Below are positions 7,560 to 16,563 of a stretch of DNA of 47,767 nt, one piece after another (the stretch's first letter is position 1; every line of letters begins with the position of its first letter). The DNA is from Halosimplex carlsbadense 2-9-1. Its GTDB lineage: Archaea > Halobacteriota > Halobacteria > Halobacteriales > Haloarculaceae. The stretch lies in NCBI RefSeq assembly GCF_000337455.1, contig NZ_AOIU01000029.1, forward strand, positions 1 through 47,767, written 5' to 3'. The position numbers and the translations under genes were made by a program. The notes beneath the pieces are model-generated. The model made no database searches. It was not told the origin of the DNA and was given only the letters and a program-made list of their open reading frames with translations.

Positions 7560-7850
7560 TCAGTGACTGTGACCGGTCAGTTCCGCGAAGCTGCTGCCGA
7601 ACCGCTCCTCGAACAGGTCGAGCGTCAGTTCCTCCGCGTCGGCGACCTCGTCGCTCACCTCGCCCTCGCTGTGGTGGGTGGCGCTGTGGATGCGCTGGGC
7701 GAGACCGAACATGGCGATGTCGCCGACGACCTCCGGGGGCGACTCGTCCTCGCTTTCGGCGAGCATCTCGATCAGCGCCGTGGGAACTTCGAGTTCGTCC
7801 GTGGCCTCGTCGGTTTCGAGCGTCAGCGTGACCGTCTCGGATTCTGCCAT
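7560..7850 (-). CDS. Small acidic haloarchaeal hypothetical protein
   Basis: This 96-aa, strongly acidic protein begins with a beta-rich stretch (ETVTLTLETDEATDELEVP) followed by helical segments and ends in TGHSH. A CATAAGG element about 27 bp upstream of the ATG fits a promoter. It converges with arfC. No domain is recognised, but the ordinary codon usage and promoter spacing argue that it is a real gene. Confidence 0.75.
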   Translation of the reverse strand: MAESETVTLTLETDEATDELEVPTALIEMLAESEDESPPEVVGDIAMFGLAQRIHSATHHSEGEVSDEVADAEELTLDLFEERFGSSFAELTGHSH

Positions 7851-7938
7851 AGACCCCGTAGGCAGACGCTCCTTATGGGTCTGGTGGAAGCGTGTGCGCT
7901 CGCCGCCGTTCCGCGCGAAAATCGGTTACCCGACCGTC

Positions 7939-8985
7939 TCAGTCGTCGGCTTCGGCGGCCGCCTCCGCCTCGCTCTCGGCGGGCACCTCGCGTTCGAGGT
8001 AGTCGTCGGCGTCGATGGCGGCCTTACAACCCATGCCGCCGGCGGTGATCGCCTGCTGGTAGTGGTGGTCGACCACGTCGCCCGCGGCGAACAGTCCCTC
8101 GACGCCCGTGGCGGTCTGGTCGCCGCCGTCGCCGCCGAGCGTGTCGATGTAGCCCTCGTCGTCGAGTTCGACGCCGGTGTCCTGCAGGTAGTCGGTGTTG
8201 GGCGTGTGACCGATGGCGACGAACACGGCGCCCACGTCGAAGTCGAACTGCTCGGTTTCGGGGTCGTCGAGCTTCTCGGAGGGGTGGCCCGACTCGTTCT
8301 CGGCGAGGGTGACGTGGTCCACGCCTTCCTCCTGGGAACCGTGGACCTCCAGCAGTTCCGTGTTGCGCATGATCTCCACGTCGCCGTCGTCGACTTTGTC
8401 CATCAGCCGGTCGATCCAGTAGTCCTCCGCGCGGAACTCCTCGCGGCGGTGGACCAGATAGACGGTGTCGGCGAAGCGGGTGAGGAAGTCGGCCTCCTCG
8501 AAGGCCGCGTCGCCGCCGCCGACGACGACCATGTCCTCGCCGCGGAAGAAGGCGCCGTCGCAGGTCGCACACGTCGAGACGCCGAAGCCCATCAGGTCGT
8601 CCTCGCCGGGGATCCCCAGCGTGCGCGCGCTCGCGCCGCTGGCGGCGATAACGGCGTCGGCGGTGTAGGTGTCGCCGGTGTTGAGTTCCACTTCGAAGGG
8701 ACGGGTCTCGTCGTCGAGGTCGGTGACGACGCCGTGTTCGATCTCGGCGCCGAACTGCTTGGCCTGGGCCTTCATGTCGTTGACCAGCTCGGTGCCGCCG
8801 ACGCCGTCGGGGAAGCCCGGATAGTTCTCCACGTCGGTCGTCAGCGTGAGCTGGCCGCCGGGCTCGTCGCCCTCCAGCACGAGCGGGGCGAGGTTCGACC
8901 GCGCCGCGTAGATGGCGGCGGTCAGCCCCGCGATCCCCGATCCCGCGATGATAAGCCGTCGGTGGTCGCTCGTCTCTGAACTCAT
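7939..8985 (-). CDS. trxB: Thioredoxin reductase (FAD/NAD(P)H, redox-active CATC)
   Basis: This is a 348-aa low-molecular-weight thioredoxin reductase. The FAD-binding GSGIAG lies at 15-20, the redox-active disulfide C139-A-T-C142 is followed by DG, the nucleotide-binding VVGGGDAA is near 153-160 and the HRR-x2-FRAE signature that favours NADPH follows. Near the C terminus GLFAAGDV binds FAD. It passes electrons to thioredoxin and keeps the cytoplasm reduced. It is monocistronic by appearance, with a TACATA box about 28 bp upstream. No thioredoxin gene is adjacent. Confidence 0.94.
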   Translation of the reverse strand: MSSETSDHRRLIIAGSGIAGLTAAIYAARSNLAPLVLEGDEPGGQLTLTTDVENYPGFPDGVGGTELVNDMKAQAKQFGAEIEHGVVTDLDDETRPFEVELNTGDTYTADAVIAASGASARTLGIPGEDDLMGFGVSTCATCDGAFFRGEDMVVVGGGDAAFEEADFLTRFADTVYLVHRREEFRAEDYWIDRLMDKVDDGDVEIMRNTELLEVHGSQEEGVDHVTLAENESGHPSEKLDDPETEQFDFDVGAVFVAIGHTPNTDYLQDTGVELDDEGYIDTLGGDGGDQTATGVEGLFAAGDVVDHHYQQAITAGGMGCKAAIDADDYLEREVPAESEAEAAAEADD

Positions 8986-9008
8986 TGCCCACCGGTAATG
9001 GAGGATGC

Positions 9009-9018
9009 CGTATGTAGA
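9009..9018 (-). promoter_or_regulatory. TATA box of trxB
   Basis: TCTACATACG on the minus strand is centred about 28 bp before the trxB ATG, consistent with a leaderless mRNA. Confidence 0.5.
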
Positions 9019-9126
9019 TTGCGCTGTCGCGTCGACCGGCCCCAGCCGGCGGGTACGTCGGCGAACGCGTCCGATCCCCGTCGGCGCTCACAGGTGTCGG
9101 CCGGCCCGCTCGACCGGTTCCCACGC

Positions 9127-9831
9127 TCACTCGTCTTTCCACTCGCCGACGCGCTCGCCGTGGACCTCGCCTTTGGCCCGCCGGTCGATCGGCCAGACCG
9201 CGAGCGCGAGGACCGCGATGTAGCACACTGCGAGCGCACCCGCGACGACGGCGCCGGGGACCCCCGGAAGTTCGGCCGCCTCGGTCCAGCGGTTCTCGGG
9301 GGTGAACAGCGTGACCTTCGCCACCCACGCGGCGCCGACCACGGCGAACAGCAGGCCGTAGGTGCGCCGGAGCCGCCGCGAGAGGGCTTCGAGGGCGCTG
9401 ACCTTGAACGTCGGATAGCGCAGGTCGCGGCTCAGTTCCTCCCGCCAGTCGGCGTGTTCGGCGCCCTCCGGCGAGAGCGCGTTCGCGAAGACGTTCTCCT
9501 GAACGAGCCGCACGCGCGACCGGTGCAGGTCGTAGAAGCGGTACCGGCGCACCTCGTAGGAGAGGAAGGCGGCGAGCGCGCCGACGCCGATGAGCAGCAG
9601 GTACGCCGGCGCCGCCGGACCGGCGAAGACGACAGATAGCAGCGCCGCGATCAGGGTTATCGCCCACGTCGTCGTGCGGTCGATCCGGTTCTGGGCGCTG
9701 TTGGCCTGGCTCACCTCGCCGCGGTAGAAGTGCGGCAGCGCGGCGAGCAGCGCGTCGGTGTCGCCGGCGATCTCAGCGGCGATCTCCTCGTCGCCGCGGT
9801 CGAGCGGACTGTCGCTGTGACCCTCGTCCAT
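9127..9831 (-). CDS. DUF2270 family integral membrane protein
   Basis: This 234-aa protein matches the haloarchaeal and bacterial DUF2270 pattern: an acidic N terminus, the conserved LPHFYRGEVSQANSAQNRID segment near 32-50, then two membrane helices (about 53-92), a cytoplasmic loop with SYEVRRYRFYDLHRSRVRLV, and two further helices (about 155-222). It is 141 bp upstream of trxB on the same strand but probably separately transcribed. Function unknown. Confidence 0.85.
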   Translation of the reverse strand: MDEGHSDSPLDRGDEEIAAEIAGDTDALLAALPHFYRGEVSQANSAQNRIDRTTTWAITLIAALLSVVFAGPAAPAYLLLIGVGALAAFLSYEVRRYRFYDLHRSRVRLVQENVFANALSPEGAEHADWREELSRDLRYPTFKVSALEALSRRLRRTYGLLFAVVGAAWVAKVTLFTPENRWTEAAELPGVPGAVVAGALAVCYIAVLALAVWPIDRRAKGEVHGERVGEWKDE

Positions 9832-9953
9832 ACCGGCCCTTCGCCCTCGACGCCCAATACCCCCCAGAGAACGTGTGTATCGGGCGAGTACCGCGCAATC
9901 GACCGGGACGCTCCGCCGAGTCGACGCGGCGTCGCCCGCCGGTCGACGACCGA

Positions 9954-9963
9954 ACGCTTAGGG
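9954..9963 (+). promoter_or_regulatory. TATA box of the DUF357 gene
   Basis: ACGCTTAGGG is centred about 28 bp before the ATG at 9987. This supports that start over the longer upstream frame. Confidence 0.5.
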
Positions 9964-9986
9964 TCACGCCCCCGCTCCGGTCGGGT

Positions 9987-10271
9987 ATGCCCGCCGAACT
10001 ACGGGAGAAGACCGACCGCTACGAAGGGCTGCTCGCCGAGGCGCTCGACGCCGCCGAGGTCGCACCGCCCGAGGGGACGCCGATGGCCGACGCCGCCGCC
10101 GAGTGCGAGGAGATGGCCCGCTCGTACCTGGAGGACGGCCGCCACTTCCGTGAGAACGAGGACCCCGTCAACGCGCTGGCCTCGTTCTCGTACGGCCACG
10201 CCTGGCTCGACGCCGGCGCCCGCATCGGGCTGTTCGACGTGCCCGAGGAGGGGCATCTGTTCACCGTCTGA
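9987..10271 (+). CDS. DUF357 family protein
   Basis: This 94-aa helical protein shows the DUF357 pattern: an N-terminal helix (LREKTDRYEGLLAEALDAA), ECEEMARSYLEDGRHFRENED near 38-58, and LASFSYGHAWLDAGARIGLF near 64-84. The family is widespread in archaea, probably forms a helical bundle and has no established function. It is monocistronic. The start is chosen from promoter spacing. Confidence 0.85.
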   Translation: MPAELREKTDRYEGLLAEALDAAEVAPPEGTPMADAAAECEEMARSYLEDGRHFRENEDPVNALASFSYGHAWLDAGARIGLFDVPEEGHLFTV

Positions 10272-10403
10272 GCCGCTCGTTTCGTCGACGAGGGGTCACT
10301 CGCCGGGCCTCGGGTCTGTCGTCACACGACCCGGGAGTGCAGCCGCGTCCGCTCCGGTGGACGTGGTGTGACCCGGGTCGGGGACGTGTCGGCCCACCGC
10401 ACA

Positions 10404-10413
10404 ACGCTTTTAG
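10404..10413 (+). promoter_or_regulatory. TATA box of the HTH regulator gene
   Basis: CGCTTTTAGC is centred about 31 bp upstream of the ATG at 10440, so the predicted 5' leader is only a few nucleotides. Confidence 0.5.
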
Positions 10414-10439
10414 CCATCGTTCGCAAACGTCCGATAGCG

Positions 10440-10988
10440 ATGACACAGGGCCCGGACTCGGACGCCGAATCCACGCAGGAGTCTCGGGTTCCGGTTCGGG
10501 AGGTCCACGAGGTGTTCCGCCGGCGCGAGGACCGGGCCCGCCCGCTGACGGCCAGCGACATCATGAACGCCGTCGGCTGTTCGCGACGGACGGCCCACAA
10601 CAAACTGAACGAACTCGTCGAACGCGACGTTCTCAGGACGCGGAAAGTCGGGTCGCGCAGTCGCGTGTGGTGGGTCCCGATCGAGGCCGACGACGACGGT
10701 GCGCGGGTCGAACCCGACCGAGCGGACCTCCTCGCGGACGTCGACCTCCCCGGGACCGGCAAGACGCTCAAGGCGCGGGAGGCGGCGCTGGTCGCCGCCT
10801 ACGCGTACCTCCGGGAGTACCCCGAGGCCAAAAAGTCCGACTTCCTCCAGGAGGTCTACCCCGAACATCCGGCGGGGTTCGAGACGGCCGAAGGGTGGTG
10901 GAACGCGCTCCAGCCGGCGCTCGCGGACCTCCCCGGCGTCGACCCGCCGGAAGAGCGCGGCCACATCTGGCACTTCCTCGGCGGGTGA
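10440..10988 (+). CDS. Winged-helix DNA-binding protein, haloarchaeal
   Basis: The ATG at 10440 gives 182 aa; upstream in-frame starts lie before the promoter. Residues about 36-78 form a winged HTH (LTASDIMNAVGCSRRTAHNKLNELVERDVL, then RSRVWWVP as the wing). After a linker, residues about 105-182 form a conserved all-helical C-terminal domain rich in Trp (REAALVAAYAYLREYPEAKKSDFLQEVYP, EGWWNALQPAL, HIWHFLGG). The C-terminal domain is seen fused to HTH segments in haloarchaeal regulators, but its ligand is unknown to me. Its position 148 bp upstream of the Nramp-like gene suggests, without proof, a link to metal uptake. Confidence 0.8.
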   Translation: MTQGPDSDAESTQESRVPVREVHEVFRRREDRARPLTASDIMNAVGCSRRTAHNKLNELVERDVLRTRKVGSRSRVWWVPIEADDDGARVEPDRADLLADVDLPGTGKTLKAREAALVAAYAYLREYPEAKKSDFLQEVYPEHPAGFETAEGWWNALQPALADLPGVDPPEERGHIWHFLGG

Positions 10989-11136
10989 CCGAGAGCGGGC
11001 CGTCCGGCAGGTCGCGGAGTCGGTGGACGGCCCGGCGCACAAACACTTTTGGTCGGAACGTCCGTGGGACAGCGCAGACGACCGACCTGGCGGCGTTCAC
11101 CCACATGACAGACTGCACGCGAACGAGTCCGCTGGT

Positions 11137-12891
11137 ATGACCGAGGACACGCGCGAGGTGTCCGACGAGGACGTCTACACCACCCGCGAGGAGGGGCGGA
11201 GCTACTACGGCAGTTCCTACATGCCGACGGCCTACGACAACCTCGACCTCGCACCGGAGACCGACGGCTACCCGGACCGCGGGCGACCGGACGACCGCGG
11301 CGACAGCGACGCCGGGTTCAGGGTCCTCGATCTGCCTCGCGTCCCGAAGCTCTCCCACGTCGTCGGTCCGAGCGCGATCCTGCTGGGCGCGTCGCTGGGC
11401 AGCGGCGAGACGCTGTTCTGGCCCCTGCTCGTGGCTACCAGCGGGTGGGGTATCTACTGGCTGTTCGTCGTCGGCGTCCTCACGCAGTTTTTCATCAACA
11501 CCGAGATACAGCGCTGGACCGTGGCGACCGGCGAATCCGTGTTCAGGGCGTTCGAACGCGTCGGGAGGGGATGGCCGCTGGCCCTCCTCGTCGGCGGGTT
11601 CGTCAGTCTCGGCTGGCCGGGCTGGGCCGCCAGCGCGGCGCGCATCGGGAGTATCGGTCTCGGCATCGAGGCCGACGCCGTCGGCGTCGCCGGTCTCGAA
11701 CTCGCGACCTGGAGAGTCGCCGGGATCGGTCTCCTGGCGCTCATCTGGCTCTCCTATCAGGTGACGCCGGTCATGTACAACGTCGTCGAGCGGGTCCAGT
11801 TGCTGCTCGTCTCGCTCTCGGTCGTCGTCGCGGTCGTCCTCTTTCTCGTCACGGGGTCGGCCGGCGAACTCGCGGCCGTTCCGGGTGCCGTCGCGGGCGG
11901 GGCCAGCCTCCCGGCCGAGGGCGACGTCGCACTCGTGCTGGGCGGTATCGCCTTCGCCGGTGCCGGCGGCTATCTCAACCTCTCCCAGAGCCTCTGGGTG
12001 CGCGAGAAGGGCTACGGGATGGGACGCTACCAGGGCCGGGTGAAGAATCCGGTCGTCGGCGACGACTCCGAACCGGTCCAGCGCGACGGCTTCACGTTCC
12101 CCCCGACGGCGGTGAACCTCCGCCGGTGGCGCGGCTGGTGGCGGCTCGTCCAGCTCGAACACCTGCTGACGTTCGTCCTCGGGCTCGCAGTGACCGGCAC
12201 GATGTTGATGGCGCTGGCCGCCGCCCACGCACCGGGAACGACCGACGACGCCGTCGTCATGTGGACGGAAACCGTCGTCCCGCAGCTCGGCGCGCTTCCC
12301 AGTGCCCTGCTGTTCGTCGCGCTGTTCGCCGCGCTGTTGACGACGGAGTACGGCATCGTCGAGTCGGTCGTCCGCAACAGCGCCGACGTCGTCTACGAAC
12401 TCCACGGCCGCCGGGCGGGCTGGGCCCTCCCACGGATCTTCTGGACCGTCCTCACGGCGTTCGTCCTCTGGGGGATCGCCATCCTCGCGCTCCCGCTCCC
12501 GTACTCGCTCGAACGGCCCTTCGGCCTGCTCGTCGCCGGCGCGACCCTCTCCGGACTGTTGATGTGGCCTTACACCGCGCTCCTGACGGTCGTCAACACG
12601 ACGCGACTGCCGGAGCACACCCAGCCGGGGTGGCCCCGGCTGGTGGCGCTGTGGTGGGCGACCGCCTTCTTCGGGTACTTCAGCGCGCTGCTCGTGGGCG
12701 ACTGGTTGCGCGTCGTGGACCCGACCTTCGCGACCGAGCTCGGCGTTCTCGGGAGCGGGCCCGGCGGGTACCTGCTTTTCACCGGCGTGGGGGCCGTTCA
12801 GGCGGTGGTCGTCGTCCTCTCGGCGCGCGGCAAGCTCGCCGCCGGCGACACCGTTCCCGGCGCCGACGACGCACGGGGGTTGCTCGGCTGA
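11137..12891 (+). CDS. Nramp-related divalent metal (or ion) transporter
   Basis: The ATG at 11137 gives 584 aa. About 70 hydrophilic residues precede roughly eleven membrane helices. The first helix, GPSAILLGASLGSGETLFWP, and the later AGAGGYLNLSQSLWVREKGYGMG place it among Nramp-related transporters. The DPGN metal-binding motif of classical MntH is absent, so the substrate is uncertain. A CACTTTTGG element near 11045-11053 is the likely promoter, leaving a leader of about 60 nt. An 11-codon ORF (11105-11140) in this leader ends in an ATGA overlap with the start. The next gene follows after 4 bp and is probably co-transcribed. Confidence 0.8.
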   Translation: MTEDTREVSDEDVYTTREEGRSYYGSSYMPTAYDNLDLAPETDGYPDRGRPDDRGDSDAGFRVLDLPRVPKLSHVVGPSAILLGASLGSGETLFWPLLVATSGWGIYWLFVVGVLTQFFINTEIQRWTVATGESVFRAFERVGRGWPLALLVGGFVSLGWPGWAASAARIGSIGLGIEADAVGVAGLELATWRVAGIGLLALIWLSYQVTPVMYNVVERVQLLLVSLSVVVAVVLFLVTGSAGELAAVPGAVAGGASLPAEGDVALVLGGIAFAGAGGYLNLSQSLWVREKGYGMGRYQGRVKNPVVGDDSEPVQRDGFTFPPTAVNLRRWRGWWRLVQLEHLLTFVLGLAVTGTMLMALAAAHAPGTTDDAVVMWTETVVPQLGALPSALLFVALFAALLTTEYGIVESVVRNSADVVYELHGRRAGWALPRIFWTVLTAFVLWGIAILALPLPYSLERPFGLLVAGATLSGLLMWPYTALLTVVNTTRLPEHTQPGWPRLVALWWATAFFGYFSALLVGDWLRVVDPTFATELGVLGSGPGGYLLFTGVGAVQAVVVVLSARGKLAAGDTVPGADDARGLLG

Positions 12892-12895
12892 ACCC

Positions 12896-13441
12896 ATGTC
12901 GAGTTCGCCCGCCGACGCCGATTCCGACGCGTCACCGTCCGACGACACAGACCCACCCGACGACAAAGACGTCGCCGTCCACGTGCACGTCCACCTCGCG
13001 GTGACCGGCGCGTTCCCGCTCCGCGTGGCCGACCTCCTGTTCACCGACGAGGCCGTCGTGATCCCCGAGTACGAACACCTCACGCCGCTGTTCGGGATCG
13101 CCCGCTCGGGCGTCGACACCGCCGGCGAGCGCGCTCGCGACCGGTACCGCGACGCGGGAATCGCGGGGCTCGTCGACCCGGCGGAGCGAGTTCACCGGCT
13201 GCCCCACGACGAAGTCGCGGCCGTCCGGCTCTATCACAGCAGGGTCGGCCGTCCGAAACTGGCGGTCGTCGCGGACTCCGGGCCGCCGTACGCCTACCGG
13301 ATTCACGCCCCGGTCGACGTCGACAGTCTCGCGAGTGCGCTCGAATCGCTCGGAGACCGTCGCGGGTTCGACGTCGAACGCCGCGCGAAGATCGGGTACA
13401 GCCCCGTCGCGAGCCTCCGACGGTTCGTGGCCGGACGGTGA
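12896..13441 (+). CDS. Hypothetical protein with HVHVH motif, co-transcribed with the Nramp-like transporter
   Basis: This 181-aa protein starts 4 bp after the transporter stop. A disordered Asp/Ser-rich N terminus (1-28) leads into DVAVHVHVHLAVTGAFPLRVADLLFTDE, a beta-rich region whose alternating His residues could bind a metal. The rest (YEHLTPLFGIARSG; RFVAGR at the end) is compact alpha/beta, reminiscent of small PH-like domains that report on a membrane partner. No family is recognised with confidence. Operon position suggests an accessory or sensor role for the transporter; this is inference. Confidence 0.7.
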   Translation: MSSSPADADSDASPSDDTDPPDDKDVAVHVHVHLAVTGAFPLRVADLLFTDEAVVIPEYEHLTPLFGIARSGVDTAGERARDRYRDAGIAGLVDPAERVHRLPHDEVAAVRLYHSRVGRPKLAVVADSGPPYAYRIHAPVDVDSLASALESLGDRRGFDVERRAKIGYSPVASLRRFVAGR

Positions 13442-13482
13442 CCGGGCAGATCCGTGTGGCTCCGTTCCGCGACAGCCTGCTG

Positions 13483-16400
13483 CTACAGCGCCGCGGCGAG
13501 TTTCTCGACCGGGTGCGGTGGCTCGCTCTCGCCGTCGCCGTAGGGGACGAGCTGTGAGCGACAGGACGCGCCGGGAGCGACCGGACGGTCGGCCGGCGAG
13601 TCGTCGAGCTGGTCGAAGAGGACCTCCGCGATCGACTCGCTCATCGAACGGTGCTCGGCCTCGTAGCCGAAGGAGCCGGCCATGCCACAGCAGCCCGAAT
13701 CGAGCGGGTCGACCTCGTAGCCCGCCCGGCGGAGGACGCCGACAGCGTGGTGGTCTTTCCGGGTGGCCTTCTGCTGGCAGTGGCCGTGATAGGCCAGCGA
13801 CTCCCCGGGCGCGTCGAACCCGACGCCGCGGTCGAGACCGTGGACGTCGAGGTACTCACAGACCCCGTAGGTGTTGGCGGCCACCGTCTCGACGTCGCTG
13901 CCGCCGAGCAGGTCGGGATAATCGAGCTGGTACATCACCGCGTCCGAGGGTTCGACGGTCACGACGTCCCACCCCGCTTCGGCCCGCGGGGCGAGCGCGT
14001 CGACGTTCGCCTCGGCAGTCGATCGGGCCTGGTCCAGCATGGCCTTCGAGAACGCCGGCCGGCCGCTCGTCCCGACCGCTTCCGGGATCCGGACGTGTAC
14101 GCCGGCCGCTTCGAGGACGTCCATCGCGGCCACGCCCACCGCCGGGTGACTGTAGTTCGTGTACGGGTCCGCCAACAGCAGCGTCTTTCGTTCGGCCTCG
14201 TCGGCACCGACGGCGGCCGTCCGGTCGGCGACCCGCTTGCGGAACGTGTCGCGGTGGAACGCCGGGAGGTCCGGTTCGCGCGCGATGCCCAGCGTCTTCT
14301 CCGCGATCCAGTCCGCCCCCGGGAGGGCAGTCGCCCAGTTGGAGACGGGCGCGAACGCGCTTCCGAGGCCCAGCATGGTCTCGACGTTCGCGAACACGCG
14401 GTCGCGTAGCGAGACGCCCTCGCGCTGGTGATACTCGTGGCCGACCTCGGCTTTGAGCTTGGCCATGTCGACGCCGCTGGGGCAGTCGTTGCGACAGCCC
14501 TTGCAGCCGATACACAGGTCCATCACCTCGGCGGCGAACTCCTCGCTGAAGACGTCCTCCGGGAGGTCGCCGCTCATGGCCGCCCGGAGCATGTTCGCCC
14601 GGCCTCGCGTGCTCGTCACCTCCTCCTCGGCGGCCCGGTAGGTCGGACACATCACCCCGCCGGTGGTCTCCTGGTGACCCGTACAGCCCGCACAGCCGTG
14701 ACAGAGTTCGACCATGCCCTGGAACCCGTTCTCGTTGTCCCACTCGAGGACCGGGTCGAAGTCGGCGTCGAAGCCGTAGTCGGGGTCGTATCGCAGGTTC
14801 TCCGTGGGTTCGACCTCGCCGCAGACGTTGCCGGGGTTGAGCAGCCAGTCCGGGTCGAACGCCGTCTTCAGGTCGCGGAATCGCCCCCAGAGGTCCTCCC
14901 CGTAGAGTTTGCGGTTCCACTTCGTCCTGGCTTTGCCGTCGCCGTGCTCGCCGGAGACCGACCCGCCGTACTCGACGACGAGGTCGGTGATGCGCTCGGC
15001 GAGTTCGTTCATCTGCTCGACGCCGCGCTCGGTCTTGAGATTCAGGAGCGGGCGGATGTGCAACACGCCGGGGCCGGCGTGGGCGTAGTAGGCCGCGAAC
15101 GTGTCGTATTCGTCGAGGATCGCCTGGATGTCGGCGACGTACTCCGGGAGGTTCGCCGCCGGGACGGCCGTGTCCTCGACGAACGGCCAGTGTTTCTCGT
15201 CGCCGGTCCGCGAGAGCAAGATCGGCAGCCCGGCCTTGCGCATCTTCCAGAACTCCGCCTGCCGGTCGGCGTCGTAGGCCTCCAGAGCGTCGACGGCGTT
15301 GACCGGTTCGTCGGTCGTCTCGGCCGCCCCGTCTCGGGGGTTCTCGACCGCTTCGTAACTCGGGAGGCGGTCGGCCAACAGGTCCGCGACCTTCCGTCTG
15401 GCCTGTTGGTCCGACGCCGCGTAGAACTCGACCAGCAGCGTCGAGTCGGTCTCCTGGGGAAGGGTCTCGACGAGGTCTGCGAACTCCCCGGTGTCCCGTG
15501 CGAGGTCGAGGAACACGTCGTCCATGACTTCTACCGCGGACGGGTCGTGTTCGAGGATGGGCGCGACGTCGCGCATCGCGGGGAGCACGCCGTCGTAGGT
15601 CAGCATGACGACCGACGTCGTCTCCGGGACCGGTTCGAGCGAGACCTCGGCCGCCGTGACGATGGCGAGGGTGCCCTCGCTCCCGGCGAGGAGCCGACCG
15701 ACGTTGACCTGCCCGCGCTCGCGGGCGTCGGCGACGAGTCGGTCCAGGTTGTACCCCGAAACGTTCCGCGTCAGGTCGGGATAGCGGGCTTCGATCTCGT
15801 CGGCGTCCTCCGCCAGGATCCGCCGCACCTCGGCGTAGATCCGGGCTTCGAGGTCGGGGTCGTCACTGGCGCTGTCTCCGTCGCTCGCGGCGCCCGCCGC
15901 CAGGTCGTCGAGTTCGTCGACGTCGACCCAGCCGAACGTGGTGACGGTGCCGTCCGCGAGGACCGCTTCGACGGACTCGACGTAGCCGTCCGCCTTCTCG
16001 TATTTCAGCGAGTGGGCGCCGGTGGAGTTGTTTCCGATGCACCCACCGAGGACGCTCTTGTCGCCCCACGCCGGGTCGGGAGCGTATTTCAGCCCGTGGG
16101 GGCGCAGGGAGTCGTTGAGGGTCGCGAGCGTGATGCCGGCCTGCGCGCGGGCGGTCCGCGCCTCGGGGTCCACGTCGAGGAACGCGTCCATGTGGCGTTT
16201 GAAGTCGAGGACGACGGCCTCGTTGACGGCCTGTCCCGCCAGCGAGGTGCCGCCGCCGCGGGGTAAGACGGGGATCTCGTGGTCGGCACAGTAGCGCATC
16301 ACCGCGGCGACGTCCTCCGTCGAGGCGGGTGCGACGACGCCGATGGGCAGTTGCTGGTAGACGCTGGCGTCGGTCGCGTAGAGCTGTCTGCTGTACGTGT

Positions 16401-16551
16401 CGAACTTGACGTCCCCGTCCACGCGACTCTCCAGTGCGCTCACGAGGTTGGGCCGTTCGGAGCCGTCACCGGCGTGGTCGTAGTCCGCGCGCGGGTCCAT
16501 CGCCGGGTCGGGGTCGGCGTCGGTCGGGGGCTGTGGGGAGTTCCGGGTCAT
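13483..16551 (-). CDS. dld: FAD-linked/Fe-S D-lactate (2-hydroxyacid) dehydrogenase, GlcD-GlpC fusion
   Basis: This 1022-aa protein fuses an FAD-dependent 2-hydroxyacid dehydrogenase to an iron-sulfur oxidoreductase. The PCMH-type FAD-binding part (about 55-260) shows PRGGGTSLAGQAV and GGCIGNNSTGAHSLKYEKADG. The FAD-oxidase C domain follows to about 600. Fe-S motifs are CHGCAGC...CP near 617 and CIGCKGCRNDCP near 675, then a CCG domain containing HGHCQQKA and DSGCCGMAGSFG near 945. Electrons probably go to the quinone pool. It starts 12 bp after lctP ends, so lactate is the likely substrate; glycolate is an alternative. The length is normal for the fused haloarchaeal form. Confidence 0.88.
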   Translation of the reverse strand: MTRNSPQPPTDADPDPAMDPRADYDHAGDGSERPNLVSALESRVDGDVKFDTYSRQLYATDASVYQQLPIGVVAPASTEDVAAVMRYCADHEIPVLPRGGGTSLAGQAVNEAVVLDFKRHMDAFLDVDPEARTARAQAGITLATLNDSLRPHGLKYAPDPAWGDKSVLGGCIGNNSTGAHSLKYEKADGYVESVEAVLADGTVTTFGWVDVDELDDLAAGAASDGDSASDDPDLEARIYAEVRRILAEDADEIEARYPDLTRNVSGYNLDRLVADARERGQVNVGRLLAGSEGTLAIVTAAEVSLEPVPETTSVVMLTYDGVLPAMRDVAPILEHDPSAVEVMDDVFLDLARDTGEFADLVETLPQETDSTLLVEFYAASDQQARRKVADLLADRLPSYEAVENPRDGAAETTDEPVNAVDALEAYDADRQAEFWKMRKAGLPILLSRTGDEKHWPFVEDTAVPAANLPEYVADIQAILDEYDTFAAYYAHAGPGVLHIRPLLNLKTERGVEQMNELAERITDLVVEYGGSVSGEHGDGKARTKWNRKLYGEDLWGRFRDLKTAFDPDWLLNPGNVCGEVEPTENLRYDPDYGFDADFDPVLEWDNENGFQGMVELCHGCAGCTGHQETTGGVMCPTYRAAEEEVTSTRGRANMLRAAMSGDLPEDVFSEEFAAEVMDLCIGCKGCRNDCPSGVDMAKLKAEVGHEYHQREGVSLRDRVFANVETMLGLGSAFAPVSNWATALPGADWIAEKTLGIAREPDLPAFHRDTFRKRVADRTAAVGADEAERKTLLLADPYTNYSHPAVGVAAMDVLEAAGVHVRIPEAVGTSGRPAFSKAMLDQARSTAEANVDALAPRAEAGWDVVTVEPSDAVMYQLDYPDLLGGSDVETVAANTYGVCEYLDVHGLDRGVGFDAPGESLAYHGHCQQKATRKDHHAVGVLRRAGYEVDPLDSGCCGMAGSFGYEAEHRSMSESIAEVLFDQLDDSPADRPVAPGASCRSQLVPYGDGESEPPHPVEKLAAAL

Positions 16552-16563
16552 CGTGTTCGAGTG

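Noticed and set aside
11105..11140. 11-codon ORF overlapping the Nramp-like start as an independent gene
   Set aside because: An ATGA start always supplies a stop to any +1 frame upstream, so one such overlap can arise by chance; no promoter points at its ATG. Kept only as a remark.
10768..13119. 783-codon open frame antisense to the Nramp-like gene
   Set aside because: It is the complement of a clear membrane transporter. Its product is a charge-rich, low-complexity chain (Arg/Asp/Glu) typical of antisense frames in GC-rich DNA. The same holds for long frames opposite dld, lctP, gyrB, the pilus genes and the transducer.
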